Positions 29,742 to 42,037 of a DNA stretch of 64,000 nucleotides are shown piece after piece. The stretch comes from AP-15 sp963790875 (GTDB taxonomy: Bacteria > Pseudomonadota > Alphaproteobacteria > ATCC43930 > CGMCC-115725), in contig CAWBQT010000008.1 in the NCBI GenBank assembly GCA_963790875.1, positions 744,001 to 808,000 on the forward strand, given 5' to 3'. A program made the translations under genes and the position numbers. A model generated the notes under the pieces. It made no database searches and had not been told where the DNA came from. It saw only the letters and a program-made list of their open reading frames with translations. Positions within the stretch are counted from its first letter, which is position 1; every line of letters starts with the position of its first letter.

Positions 29742-30989
29742 ATGAGAAGCGTTTCGCGGGCGCTGCTGGCGGCGGCGCTGGCGGTGTGGGGAACGGCCGG
29801 CGAGGCGCGCGCGGCCGTGCCGATCAAGATCGGCTTCAGCATGGAATTGACCGGTCCGTTTGCCGTCGTTGGCAAGACCGGGCTGCTCGCCTTCAAGATC
29901 TGGGAAGACGAGGTCAATGCCGAGGGCGGCCTCCTTGGCCGGCCGATCAAGCTGGTATATTACGATGACCAGAGCAATCCGGCGCTGGTGCCGGCCATCT
30001 ACACGAAGCTGATAGATATCGACCAGGTCGACTTGTTGATTTCGAGCTACGGCACCAATCTTGTCGTGCCGGCGATGCCGGTCGCTATCTCTCACAACCG
30101 GCTGTTCTTCGGCCTGTTCGCACTCGCCGCCAACGACAAGTTCCACTATCCCCAATACTTTTCGATGCTGCCCTTCGGCCCCGACCCGGTGAAGACCTTC
30201 GCTCAGGGCTGGTTCGACCTGGCGGCGGCGCAGAACCCGAAGCCGAAGACTGTCGCGATCGCCGCCACCGACGCCGAATTCCAGCACAAGGCCGCAGAAA
30301 GCGCCCGCGACCACGCCAAGGCGAAAGGGATCGACATCGTCTACGATCGGGCGTGGCCGCCGACCACGGTCGACTTCACGCCGATCGTTCACGCCGTGCA
30401 GGCGGCGCAGCCGGATCTCGTCTACATCGCCGCCTATCCGTCCGACACCGTCGGCTTTCTGCGGGCGGTCGACGAGGTCGGACTGAAGACAAAGATGCTC
30501 GGCGGCGGCCTTGCCGGACTGCAGGCGGCAGCGATCAAGATGCAGCTCGGCGAAGCGGCCAACGGCGTCGTCAATGTCGACCTGTGGGAGCCGGTCCCGA
30601 CAATGCAATTTCCCGGCGTCATGGATTTCATCAAGAAATACCAGGCGAAGGCGCCGGCCGAAGGGGTCGACCTGCTCGGCTATTTCCTGCCACCCTTCGC
30701 CTACAGCGAATTGCAGATCCTTGGCGACGCGATCGCCGCGACGAGGACTCTCGACAACGACAAGCTCGCCGAATACATGCACGCGCACCCGTTCCACACA
30801 ATCGAGGGCGACATCGCGTTTGGCCCCGACGGCGAATGGACCGAGGCGCGACCAATCTGGGTGCAGTACCACGACATCAAGGGGCACGATGTCGAGCAGT
30901 TCCGCGACCCGAAGAACGTCACAATCCTCGCGCCGGCGCAATACAAGACCGGCGATCTGGTTTATCCCTACACCGAGGCGAGAAAATAA
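29742..30989 (+). CDS. ABC transporter substrate-binding protein (branched-chain amino acid/amide type)
   Basis: A 415-residue periplasmic type I binding protein. The signal peptide is clear (RALLAAALAVWGTAGEARA, cut before AVPIKIGF). The mature part starts with IKIGFSMELTGPFAVVGKTG and contains NAEGGLLGRPIKLVYYDDQSNP, features of the LivJ/AmiC/UrtA group. Ligands in this group are branched amino acids, amides, urea or aromatic acids. No permease or ATPase gene is adjacent; instead cyanase follows 125 bases later. A cyanate- or urea-related role is suggested only by that neighbour. Confidence 0.88.
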   Translation: MRSVSRALLAAALAVWGTAGEARAAVPIKIGFSMELTGPFAVVGKTGLLAFKIWEDEVNAEGGLLGRPIKLVYYDDQSNPALVPAIYTKLIDIDQVDLLISSYGTNLVVPAMPVAISHNRLFFGLFALAANDKFHYPQYFSMLPFGPDPVKTFAQGWFDLAAAQNPKPKTVAIAATDAEFQHKAAESARDHAKAKGIDIVYDRAWPPTTVDFTPIVHAVQAAQPDLVYIAAYPSDTVGFLRAVDEVGLKTKMLGGGLAGLQAAAIKMQLGEAANGVVNVDLWEPVPTMQFPGVMDFIKKYQAKAPAEGVDLLGYFLPPFAYSELQILGDAIAATRTLDNDKLAEYMHAHPFHTIEGDIAFGPDGEWTEARPIWVQYHDIKGHDVEQFRDPKNVTILAPAQYKTGDLVYPYTEARK

Positions 30990-31114
30990 CTATTCGCTGG
31001 AATCGTCGCACGCTCTCGCAGCAACGCCGCCGGCGATAGCGGCGTGGCAGGCAGTTCGTTTGGCATGGTGGTTGCTCACGGCCGAAGAGCGAACCGCAAT
31101 CAAGGAAGCGAGCG

Positions 31115-31561
31115 ATGACCCGTGACGAATTGACCCGCAAGATCCGCGCGACGAAGCGCGCCAAGGGATTGAGCTGGAAGAAGGCCGTTGCCGAGATCGG
31201 CGGCGGCTCGGCGGTGTACCTGACGGCCGCACTCCTCGGGCAGATGAAGCTGCGCCCCGAGCAGGCGGCGCGCGCCGCGCGGCTCTTCGGGCTCGACGCG
31301 GATGAAGAACGGATGCTGCAGGAGGTTCCGTACCGCGGCTCGCTACCGGGCCAGGTGCCGACCGATCCGCTGATCTACCGCTTCTACGAACTGGTGCAGG
31401 TCTATGGGACGACTTGGAAGGAGCTGATCCAGGAAGAATTCGGCGACGGCATCATGAGCGCCATCGATTTCGACATGACGATCGAACGCCAGCCCGATCC
31501 GAAAGGCGACCGCGTGAAGCTGACCCTAAGCGGCAAGTTCCTGCCGTACAAGGAATATTGA
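31115..31561 (+). CDS. cynS: cyanate hydratase (cyanase)
   Basis: Converts cyanate and bicarbonate to ammonia and carbon dioxide. The 148-residue length is standard. The N-terminal helical domain (TKRAKGLSWKKAVAEIGG) precedes the catalytic C-terminal domain, PLIYRFYELVQVYGTTWKELIQEEFGDGIMSAIDF. The latter contains the conserved Arg and Glu of RFYELVQ and the Ser of IMSAIDF that line the active site of the decamer. An AAGGAAGCGA site precedes the ATG. It follows an orphan binding protein on the same strand, so the pair may serve use or detoxification of cyanate. Confidence 0.95.
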   Translation: MTRDELTRKIRATKRAKGLSWKKAVAEIGGGSAVYLTAALLGQMKLRPEQAARAARLFGLDADEERMLQEVPYRGSLPGQVPTDPLIYRFYELVQVYGTTWKELIQEEFGDGIMSAIDFDMTIERQPDPKGDRVKLTLSGKFLPYKEY

Positions 31562-31891
31562 TCGAATCGCGGCCAAATCCTTGGCGCGCCGGAACGGCCG
31601 TGGTGCCCGGCGCTCGGGCGATTTCGGCCGCCGTCCTTGCGCGACTGCTCGAAAGATTCCATATTGATTTCAGAGATACCAATCGTGGAATAGATATGCA
31701 ATCGACTCAGAATGCTTCGGTTGGAGCTCGATCAGCTCGGGAGGCGATAGCCATCGTCGACGACGCGAGAAAACGATTGGTATTGTTGCGCGGTGCGCCG
31801 GATGACCCCCGATCCGCAAGGGCATCGCCACGCGATTCCCACCGGTCATCTCCCGCGGAGGCTGTGCAGCGATTGTCTTAGGACGCTAAAC
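31562..31891. other. gene-free stretch between cynS and the toxin-antitoxin pair
   Basis: About 330 bases. I see no ORF with a recognisable product, no tRNA and no clear terminator. It should contain the promoter of the Xre/RES pair. Confidence 0.4.
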
Positions 31892-32230
31892 ATGGCCAGC
31901 GCCGTCGCCAAGATCCTGGACGATTTGCGCGCGCGTGGCGGGCTGAAGGGTACCGACGTCGCCAATATCGCGGCGGTATCGCCGGCGACCGTATCGCGCT
32001 GGACCGCTGGGAAGGCATCACCACACCCGAAAACCCAGCTGGTAATCTCGGATCTCCGCTATGTCGTGGACCGGCTGGCCGAGTTCTACTCGCCGGAGGA
32101 GACGCGCATCTGGCTGTATTCGAAGCATCAGCTGCTGAATGGCGAGCGAGCCATCGATCTGATCCACGCCGGCCGAGCGGAGGAGGTGCTGGCGGTGATC
32201 CAGAGCCTCGACGAGGGCACCTACAGCTAA
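31892..32230 (+). CDS. Xre/MbcA/ParS-type antitoxin
   Basis: A 112-residue protein from ATG 31892. A helix-turn-helix (KGTDVANIAAVSPATVSRWTAG) is followed by the toxin-binding domain typical of this antitoxin class, with RLAEFYSPEETRIWLYSKHQ and the diagnostic end LLNGERAIDLIHAGRAEEV. It is followed two bases later by a RES-domain gene. It should neutralise the NAD-consuming RES toxin and repress its own promoter, as in characterised Xre-RES pairs. Confidence 0.88.
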   Translation: MASAVAKILDDLRARGGLKGTDVANIAAVSPATVSRWTAGKASPHPKTQLVISDLRYVVDRLAEFYSPEETRIWLYSKHQLLNGERAIDLIHAGRAEEVLAVIQSLDEGTYS

Positions 32231-32232
32231 GC

Positions 32233-32782
32233 ATGGTCGCCGGGAGGCCCCTTCACGACCGTGCGATCCTCGACGCGCTCGAAGCCATCGATCCCGCGCG
32301 GTTCCGGGGTGAGGTCTGGCGCGTCGCCCGTGAAGGAAGGGAAGCGCTGCGCGGCTCGTCCGCCCCAGGACGGTGGAGCCCGAGCGGCGATTTCGAAGTC
32401 CTCTACACTAGCTTGAGCCGCGACGGTGCCCTCGCCGAAATCGGATACCGGCTTTCGCTGGAGCCGATTTGGCCGAGCCGCATCGAACACGAGGTGCACC
32501 GTATCGAAGTAGAGTTTGAACGGACGCTGAAGTTTGCCGATGTCGAGAGTTCTGGAGCCGCTTGGCGTCGATATCGCCCGCTATCGCACCTTCGAATACG
32601 GGGCGACGCGGGCGATCGCCGCAGCGGCCTATTTTCTCGAATTCGACAGCCTTATCGTCCCGAGCGCACGCTTCGACTGCGCCAATCTCGTGATCTTCAC
32701 GGAGCGCGTGACGGCGTTGACGCTACGAGAGTCGCACCCGATTGATTGGGACAATTGGCGCCGGCGGCGGGCCGCAAGATAG
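32233..32782 (+). pseudogene. RES-domain toxin, frameshifted
   Basis: It starts two bases after the antitoxin stop. The first 105 residues show the RES opening (ARFRGEVWRVA, FEVLYTSLSRDGALAEIGYRL). Around 32545 one extra base shifts the frame; in the other frame the domain continues with GVDIARYRTFEYGATRAIAA, FDSLIVPSARFDCANLVIF and stops at 32782. The full span of 550 bases is one more than a multiple of three, fitting a single insertion and a 182-residue natural toxin. RES toxins degrade NAD. It may be a true inactivation or the same kind of sequence error seen in rpoD. Its end lies 12 bases from the convergent atpD end. Confidence 0.8.
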
Positions 32783-32793
32783 TTTGCGGGTCG

Positions 32794-34218
<1,425 letters not shown>

Positions 34219-34252
34219 TGAATCGAGGTTCCTTTCGGCTCCTTCGTGAAGG

Positions 34253-35137
34253 TCACAGCGCCTCGGCGCCGGAGATGATCTCGATCAGCTCCCTGGTGAT
34301 CGCGGCCTGGCGCGTGCGATTGTAGTTGAGGGTGAGCCGATCGATCATCTCGCCGGCGTTGCGCGTCGCATTGTCCATCGCCGTCATCCGCGCTCCCTGC
34401 TCGCTCGCAGCATTTTCGAGAAGCGCCGTAAAGATCTGGATCGCGAGGTTCTTCGGCAGCAATTCGGCGAGGATCTCTTCCTCGCTCGGCTCGAACTCGT
34501 AGACCGCCCCTGCCAGCGCCGCGGCGTCGGGTTCGGCGGCGACCGGCGCAAACGGGATCAGCTGCTGTACCGTCACGATCTGCGTGATCGCCGAGCGGAA
34601 GCGGTTGAAGACGATCGTGCAGACGTCGAACCCGCCCTCCTGGTATAGGATCAGGATGCGCTCGGCGATGCCGCGCGCCTCGTCGAAGGTGAGCCGCCGG
34701 CGGCCGATGTCGGTCAAGCTGTCGCGAATGAACCGCCGGTAATCGCGGCGCAAGCCGTCGCGTCCCTTGCGGCCGATGGTCAGGACCGTCACGCTGCGGC
34801 CCGTCTGTTCGAGGGCGCGGATCCGGCGCCGCGCCTCGCGCAGGATCGAGGCGTTGAAGCCGCCGGCGAGACCGCGGTCAGAGGTCGCGACGACGAGGAG
34901 ATGCGTCTGTTCGCGGCCGGTGCCGACAAGCAGCGGCGGCGCGCCGGGGAGGCCGGTCATATTCCCGGCCAGCGAGGCCAGGACACGCGCCATGCGCTGC
35001 GCGTAGGGACGCGCCGCCTCGGCCTGCTCGACGGCGCGGCGCAGCCGCGACGCGGCGACGACCTTCATCGCCGAGGTGATCTTTTGCGTCGACCGGACGC
35101 TGCGGATCCGGTTGCGCAGATCCTTCAGGCTCGGCAT
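34253..35137 (-). CDS. atpG: F-type ATP synthase gamma subunit
   Basis: Central rotor shaft of F1, 294 residues. The N-terminal helix MPSLKDLRNRIRSVRSTQKI followed by TSAMKVVAASRLRRA and the C-terminal helix NATRNAGEMIDRLTLNYNRT with RQAAITRELIEIISGAEAL are the two long antiparallel helices that turn inside the alpha-beta ring. The middle domain contains TSDRGLAGGFNASI. It lies between atpA and atpD as usual. Confidence 0.97.
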   Translation of the reverse strand: MPSLKDLRNRIRSVRSTQKITSAMKVVAASRLRRAVEQAEAARPYAQRMARVLASLAGNMTGLPGAPPLLVGTGREQTHLLVVATSDRGLAGGFNASILREARRRIRALEQTGRSVTVLTIGRKGRDGLRRDYRRFIRDSLTDIGRRRLTFDEARGIAERILILYQEGGFDVCTIVFNRFRSAITQIVTVQQLIPFAPVAAEPDAAALAGAVYEFEPSEEEILAELLPKNLAIQIFTALLENAASEQGARMTAMDNATRNAGEMIDRLTLNYNRTRQAAITRELIEIISGAEAL

Positions 35138-35272
35138 CGATGCTCGCCCGACAATGACAATTCGCCATGACGGGGCGCGACCCGGTCATCCACAATGGGG
35201 GCGTCTTCGGGAGGTGGATGGCCGGAACGGGTCCGGCCGAGACGCGTGTCGGTCGTCACTCCTTATCGCCCG

Positions 35273-36802
<1,530 letters not shown>

Positions 36803-36894
36803 CGCTACCCCTTCACGCCAGACACCGCAGGTTTCCCGTCCGCACCGGAACGACGATCATGACGGCGCCGATTTCAGCATGGCCGCGGCCCGGT

Positions 36895-37455
36895 CTATGC
36901 GGCACCCTTCATCGCCGACTGCAGACGCTGCAGGCGGCTCCGCAGCGACGCGTCGACGAGGCGCGAGCCGAGCTTGACGACGATGCCGCCCAAGAGCCCG
37001 GCATCGACACGGACATCGACGGCGACGCGCCGTCCGGCGCTCCGCCGCAGCTGCTCGCCGAGGGCGGCGAGCTGCGCCTCGCTCAAGGGCTGCGCCGCGG
37101 TCACCTCGGCGGTGATTTCGCCGCGCCGCGCCGCGAGCTGCGCGAGATACGCCTCGATCATCGCCGGCACTGCAAAGAGCCGCCGGTTGCGGGCGACGAC
37201 GGCGAGGAAGTCGCGGACCAGACGCGACAATCCGGCCGTCTCCGCTAATGCCGCGACCGCCTGCCCTTGCACCGCGCGCGACAACACGGGGCTGCGGATC
37301 AGCCGGGTGAAATCGGCGCTCTCGGTCAGCATGGCACGCAATTGGCGCAGATCGGCGGCGACACCGTCGAGGACGCGGCGCTCGTCGGCGATGTCGAACA
37401 GCGCCGCCGCATAGCGCTCAGCCATAAGGGTGACGCCGGTTGCATCGGAGGCCAA
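36895..37455 (-). CDS. atpH: F-type ATP synthase delta subunit
   Basis: Peripheral-stalk subunit that joins F1 to the b subunits. Started at TTG 37455 the product is 186 residues, the usual length, and begins ASDATGVTLMAERYAAALFD like homologues; an internal ATG at 37425 is the alternative. The delta signature near the C-terminus is present (GLLGGIVVKLGSRLVDASL). It is the first gene of the operon. In many alphaproteobacteria priA precedes it directly; here several genes and an island lie between. Confidence 0.93.
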   Translation of the reverse strand: MASDATGVTLMAERYAAALFDIADERRVLDGVAADLRQLRAMLTESADFTRLIRSPVLSRAVQGQAVAALAETAGLSRLVRDFLAVVARNRRLFAVPAMIEAYLAQLAARRGEITAEVTAAQPLSEAQLAALGEQLRRSAGRRVAVDVRVDAGLLGGIVVKLGSRLVDASLRSRLQRLQSAMKGAA

Positions 37456-37741
37456 TGAACAGCAATCCTCGCTGGCCGCATCGGCGCGATCGCCGCAGCA
37501 GCATGTCCGTCGTTGGGTCCGGAATGCGCCCGCGCATCCGCCGCGGCGCAGAATACCGCGCGGTTCCCTAGCACAGGCCAGTATCGCGCGCAACCGCGGG
37601 CCGGCATTGGATAAAGCAAGCAACCCGATCTTGAAGGCGAGAGCCGATGACCATCCGCCGGAACAAGGTGCCACGGCGCTATGCCATCTCGGGTGGCGCT
37701 ATCGCGGCTCCGCCTGCGATCGTCGTCGATTGGTCGACCCG

Positions 37742-38182
37742 TTACCCCGCGGCGCGTTCCGGCCGCGGCCGGCGGGCGCGCCGTGCCGACAGACGTCCGA
37801 TGGCGACGCCGAGAAGGAGCCCGGCGAGTAGCCCGGTTGCAAGCCGCGCCGGGTCGGTGAAGCGGATGAAGCGCGTTTCGGCTTCGGTGATTTCGAGCGC
37901 TCCGACCGGGCGACTGCTGATCCCGGCGCCTCCGCCTCCGCCTTCAGCCGTTGCCTTCTTTCGCCCTTTTGCGCCGCCGCCTGCGCCAAAGGCGAAGCTC
38001 ACTCGGGCGATCGGGATCACCGTCCGCCCGCCGACTTTGACCGGGTCGCCATAGACATTTCGTAAACTGGTGCCAGCCTCGACCCGATCGGCCAGGCTTC
38101 GCACTATTTCCGCAACCTTGGCCGATGCCCGGACATCAGCGGGGCGCAACGGACGATGTTTCGGGTCGTCAGGCTCATTCAT
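37742..38182 (-). CDS. GerW/YtfJ-like protein with C-terminal membrane anchor
   Basis: About 146 residues from ATG 38182. The core matches the GerW family pattern: an N-terminal helix, then YGDPVKVGGRTVIPIARVSF, a glycine-rich stretch, and SSRPVGALEITEAETRFIRF. A single C-terminal hydrophobic helix (LATGLLAGLLLGVAIGRL) followed by arginines suggests membrane anchoring with the domain inside. The family is named from Bacillus spore germination, but most members are in non-sporulating bacteria and have no known job. Confidence 0.75.
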   Translation of the reverse strand: MNEPDDPKHRPLRPADVRASAKVAEIVRSLADRVEAGTSLRNVYGDPVKVGGRTVIPIARVSFAFGAGGGAKGRKKATAEGGGGGAGISSRPVGALEITEAETRFIRFTDPARLATGLLAGLLLGVAIGRLSARRARRPRPERAAG

Positions 38183-38277
38183 TGAGATGGATGCTCTCCG
38201 GATCGACATTGCCGCTCGCCGGCCAGACTATCGGAAGTCGCCCGTCGCCGCTGCGACCGCGAATGACCTCGTCGGCG

Positions 38278-38851
38278 CTACGGCCCGGCGGCCAGGAGCT
38301 CGTCGCGCTCGGCCAGTGCCGCCGCCAGCTGGCTGAGACATGAGTCGAGCTGTTGCGCGGCCAGCGGATCGAGACCCGCATCGGCGCTGAGAACCGGCAA
38401 CGCAGTCGTCGAGCTCCTTGGCGCCGGCGGCCAGCACCGCATCGCATCCGCCCAACCGTTGCAGGGTATCGAGTTCGCCGCGGTAGCGCCGCCAGATCCG
38501 GTCGTCGGGCGGCACCGCCGCGCCGCGCAGGCGTGTGTCGATCTCAAGGATGCGTTCGGCGACAGTGCGGAACTGCCGCGCCGCGGCGAGATGCTGCGGG
38601 TCGGCGTCGGGGTGCTCGCGCGTCGGCGGCGGCAAGTACTTCCGTCGGTAACCGCCTTCGAGATCGCGCAATCTGGCGGCGGCGTTCTCCAGGTGGCCGC
38701 TGGCCCGCGATCGGATCAGCAGATCGTCGGCCCGCATCCGATTGTCCCGGCGGTACCAATTGTAGCCATAGCCATTGAGCAGCATCACGCCGATCCGATA
38801 GAGCCGGCTGTGCTCGCCGGGAATCGGTCGCGGCGGCGCGCGGTCAGGCAT
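38278..38851 (-). pseudogene. unknown protein, one-base frameshift, coupled to the SPFH gene
   Basis: The ATG at 38851 overlaps the SPFH stop by eight bases, implying translational coupling. The frame reads PIPGEHSRLYRIGVMLLNGY, DDLLIRSRASGHLENAAARL and HLAAARQFRTVAERILEIDT, mostly helical. Near 38400 it slips; the continuing frame gives AQQLDSCLSQLAAALAERDE and stops at 38278. The span of 574 bases fits one extra base and a 190-residue helical protein. I recognise no family. It presumably works with the SPFH protein. Confidence 0.6.
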
Positions 38852-39686
38852 TGCCTGCCCCTTGGGAAACGATGCCGCCCAGCGCGACCGTCGCCTGCAC
38901 CGGCGCGCCAATATGGAAGGCCTCGCCGATCGCCATGTTCGGCGCCGAGACCAAGCCGTGCTCGGCCATCAGCATCGCGATGTAATGGCGCACGGCGTCG
39001 ATCTCCTGCAGCCCGAAGGCGCGCAGCGAAATCAGCGCGCGCATGCGTTCGTCACGCGGGAAGATCAGCACCTTGACCGTATCGAGGGTGATGCCGAACG
39101 TCTTCAGGAAGTCCTGCAGGTGGTTGTGCACGAGATCGCCGATCTCGTGGATTTTCTCGTTGACGCGCTCGAGCGGCGTCACCTGCACCACTTGGTTGAT
39201 AGCCTGCTCGACGACCGGCGTCGCATAGTCGTTGACCTGCTTGGCCGTGATCATGTGCTCACTGATCGGCATGTGGGTGACGAGCGCTACCGCGTCGTCC
39301 TTGGTCGCGACGTGAAAATAATAGTCGACCTCGTAGCTCATCTCGGCCATTTCCGAGGACAACGCCAATCCGTTTGCTTTCACGACCATCTTGGAGCGAT
39401 TGATGTAGAGTGCCTCGTACTGCCACGGGCTCTGACCGCCAAAGAATGCCTGCGTAAAGGAGCCGAGAATCGGGCGATCTGGTGTCGTCACCGGGTATTG
39501 GCCGGTGTCGTAGACATTGAGGATCGCGCCGCGCGACTTCAGTACGCAAAAATGATTGCTCTCCACCGTCAGCAAAGAGTTGTTGACGATCGAATTGTCG
39601 GGGTAGTGCCAGACGAGTACCCCAGGTCCCATGACCTCCTGACCGTCATTGGTCAGCGTGGATATGACGCTGCGGATCGCTTGCAT
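38844..39686 (-). CDS. SPFH/Band 7 domain protein
   Basis: A 280-residue protein without an N-terminal membrane helix. The SPFH core is visible as GPGVLVWHYPDNSIVNNSLL near the start, followed by alternating strands, the long helix HEIGDLVHNHLQDFLKTFGI, and VLIFPRDERMRALISLRAFG. SPFH proteins form ring or cage oligomers that organise membranes or regulate proteases. An AGGAG site precedes the ATG. It is the first gene of a two-gene unit with the following unknown gene. The family is assigned from fold-level resemblance, so the confidence is moderate. Confidence 0.7.
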   Translation of the reverse strand: MQAIRSVISTLTNDGQEVMGPGVLVWHYPDNSIVNNSLLTVESNHFCVLKSRGAILNVYDTGQYPVTTPDRPILGSFTQAFFGGQSPWQYEALYINRSKMVVKANGLALSSEMAEMSYEVDYYFHVATKDDAVALVTHMPISEHMITAKQVNDYATPVVEQAINQVVQVTPLERVNEKIHEIGDLVHNHLQDFLKTFGITLDTVKVLIFPRDERMRALISLRAFGLQEIDAVRHYIAMLMAEHGLVSAPNMAIGEAFHIGAPVQATVALGGIVSQGAGNA

Positions 39687-39914
39687 GACACAACTCTCCT
39701 GCTTGGGCGCTACTAGCTAGCTAGAGGACAGCCGAAGAAATAGCAGCGACGCGCTAACAAATTCCTACCCGGCCCGGCCAGGTGAGGCACTACACCTGTT
39801 CAAAAATCGGACGATCGGAAGCGGTTAAAGGGTAAGATAACGTGATTGAGTTAGTCGAAACGCCCGCCTCACGCTCGGTCTTCTTCCTATGAAACCCTCT
39901 GTCAAATGCGGCAA
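39687..39914. other. junction left of the priA duplicate
   Basis: About 230 bases between the SPFH gene and the duplicated priA tail. It contains a CTAGCTAGCTAG run at about 39712-39723 and otherwise no gene. This is the left outer flank of the priA-linked island. Confidence 0.4.
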
Positions 39915-40592
39915 TCATAAAAAGCTGTAGGGGTCGATGTCGACCTGGAGGCGCGCCGAGCCGGCGAGCCGGACGCGCGCCAGCCACTCGCGAATGACCG
40001 CCTGCAGGTTGACGGCGCGGGTGGTTTTGACGAGAAAACGCCGGCGGTGGCGGCCGCGCAGGATGGCGAGCGGCGCCGGCGCCGGCCCCAAAACCGCGAC
40101 ATCGGGAAGATGCGGTGCCGCGCGCGCGAGCGCGCGGCACGCAAAGTCAGCGGCCTCGGCGTCGGCGGCACTCAAGATCAGCGCCGCCAGTCGGCCGAAA
40201 GGCGGCAGCCCGGCCGCGCGCCGCGCCGCCGCCTCGGCTTCGAGAAAGCGGTCGCGGTCGCCGATGGCGAGCGCCTGCATCACCGGCTGCTCGGGCATGT
40301 GCGTCTGGATCAGCACCCGGCCCTTGCGCTCGGCGCGCCCGGCCCGGCCGCCGACCTGGTGCAGCAGTTGATAGGTCCGCTCCGCGGCGCGCAGATCGCC
40401 GCCCGCAAGCCCAAGATCGGCATCGACGGCGCCGACCAGGGTCAGCATCGGAAAATGGTGCCCCTTGGCGACGATCTGTGTCCCGATCAACAGATCGTAG
40501 CGCCGTTCGGTCATCGCCTCCGCGAGTTCGGCGGCGGCGCGCGGGCCCTCTAAGAGATCGCTCACCATCAAGGCCGTCCGGACCGCCGGGAA
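39915..40592 (-). pseudogene. priA: truncated duplicate of the priA 3' part
   Basis: It encodes the last ~225 residues of PriA (from RTALMVSDLLEGPRAAAELA to DPYSFL) with only one residue difference from the intact gene (LLEG versus LLQG). It has no helicase N-terminal half and no start of its own, so it cannot make working PriA. It ends in a TGA formed by new flanking sequence, whereas the intact gene ends in TAG; the copies diverge exactly at the last codons. Confidence 0.92.
39921..40592. repeat. 672-bp direct repeat, left copy
   Basis: Identical to 43838-44509 except for two adjacent bases (CTAAG versus GCAAG, near 40550), at a constant offset of 3917. Such identity implies a very recent duplication or strong gene conversion. 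Confidence 0.95.
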
Positions 40593-41441
40593 AGACATTC
40601 TCGGCGCCGGCGAAATCATAACTCTCGACAATTACATGGACCAGCGGCCGCCGACGGTAGTGTTTCATGTCGCCGGCTATGCACTGCGCAGCCGCTTTCG
40701 TGACGAAGCCGGCAACCTCAAGCCGTTTCTGTTCCCGCAACTGTTAAAGTCGACGCGCGAGTGGCTGGATACGCAGCTGGCGTGCACCGGCGGCACCAAG
40801 CCGGGTCTGTTTTTGTGGAGGACCTTGGCGAACCAGGCGGCACTGTTGATTTACAATGCCTGCGTCCGCGACGGGCTCGGGCAGTCGGCCGACGATGAAC
40901 CGGGCGGCGCTATGGGGCAAGCGGATCCTGCTGCCGGTCATGGACCCGTACAATCCGGCGGGATCGAGCCGCTTTGTCGATCTGTATACGTCGAAGGACC
41001 TGCTGTGGACCACCCGGTCCGATCGTTGCCATGTCAACCTCGTGGTCGGTGACAGCGAATGGGAGGTCGGCTTCTGCGAGACGATCGAGAACGCGCTTGG
41101 CGACGTCGTTTTCGCCTATGTCAAGAAACCATAGTCTCGGCTTCGAGGTGCCCTATGCCGCCGTCGGCGGCGAACGGCGCTACCGGCCGGATTTCATCCT
41201 CAGGGTCGATGATGGCAACGGGTCGGCCGACCCGCTCCACCTGGTGGCCGAAATCAGGGGCTACCGGCGGATCGACACGCAAAACAAACGGCAGGCGATG
41301 GAGACGCACTGGGTCCCGGCGGCCAACAACCATGGCGGCTTCGGCCGCTGGGCCTTTCTCGAAATCGGCGACGTGAATCGCGCGGAAGCAATGATCCGCG
41401 CCTTCCTCGCCCGACATGTCGCGAGACAGGCCGCAGAATAG
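40593..41441 (+). pseudogene. 3' remnant of a type III-like restriction enzyme (Res) gene
   Basis: It begins in mid-gene at the repeat boundary (DILGAGEIITLDNYMDQRPP). Recognisable pieces are KPFLFPQLLKSTREWLDTQL, then in a second frame SRFVDLYTSKDLL, CHVNLVVGDSEWE and DVVFAYVKK, and in a third frame LGFEVPYAAVGGERRYRPDF with HLVAEIRGYRRIDTQNK. This order matches the C-terminal nuclease-proximal part of the Res subunit of type III-like R-M systems, with the PD-(D/E)XK-like segment RPDF...EIRGY. Frame breaks lie near 40870 and at the AAA run at 41125-41128. The N-terminal helicase half is gone, so no active enzyme is possible. Confidence 0.72.
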
Positions 41442-41497
41442 GTAACGCCGATGCGTGCTGATAGAATGCGACGAGCAGCCTCGTGGAGGGAACGGAC

Positions 41498-41698
41498 ATG
41501 CCAGCCGACAGCAAGACGCTGATCGAGAAAATCGAGGCACTGCCGGCCGAGCGCATCGCCGAGATCGAGGATTTCGTGGATTTCATTCGTTTGCGCGAGC
41601 AGGAGAGAGCGCTGACGCGCGCTGCCGCCGCCGCGAGCGCGCCGGCTTTTGCCGTCATCTGGAGCAATCCCGAAGACGACATCTACGATGCCCTTTGA
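41498..41698 (+). CDS. antitoxin of a MazF/PemK-type pair
   Basis: A 66-residue acidic protein from ATG 41498, preceded by a strong GGAGGG site. The helical N-terminus SKTLIEKIEALPAERIAEIE with DFVDFIRLREQERAL resembles the short DUF2281-like antitoxins, and the extended tail IWSNPEDDIYDAL is the type that wraps the toxin. The last 11 bases overlap the toxin gene, so the two are translated together. Confidence 0.82.
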   Translation: MPADSKTLIEKIEALPAERIAEIEDFVDFIRLREQERALTRAAAAASAPAFAVIWSNPEDDIYDAL

Positions 41699-42023
41699 GT
41701 TCGGCGATGTCGTCCTGGTGCCGTTTCCGTTCACCAGCCAAAGGGCGTCGAAGAAGCGGCCTGCTGTTGTGGTCAGCAACCGCGCCTACAGCACTGCCCG
41801 ACCGGATCTGATCGTCATGGCGGTTACCAGCCAGCTTCGGCCGAATCCCGGGTTAGGCGACGCATGGGTCAGCCATTGGCAGGCCGCAGGGCTACTCAGG
41901 CCCTCGGTGGTCAAACCGGTGTTCTCAACCCTCGAACAACGGCTTGTGCTGCGCCGGCTCGGGGCGCTCGACGATGACGATCAATCCGTGCTCAGGAAGG
42001 CGATCTCAGAAATCATCGGCTGA
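41688..42023 (+). CDS. MazF/PemK-family endoribonuclease toxin
   Basis: A 111-residue product from ATG 41688 with the MazF fold signature: FEFGDVVLVPFPFTS, KKRPAVVVSNRAYS and DLIVMAVTSQL. The conserved Arg and Thr/Ser thought to cleave mRNA are present in RPAVVVSN and AVTSQ. The C-terminus has VKPVFSTLEQRLVLRRLGAL, typical of the subfamily. It overlaps its antitoxin. It is the only intact module inside the priA-flanked island, consistent with selection by addiction. Confidence 0.88.
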   Translation: MPFEFGDVVLVPFPFTSQRASKKRPAVVVSNRAYSTARPDLIVMAVTSQLRPNPGLGDAWVSHWQAAGLLRPSVVKPVFSTLEQRLVLRRLGALDDDDQSVLRKAISEIIG

Positions 42024-42037
42024 GGAACCAGCAGCAG

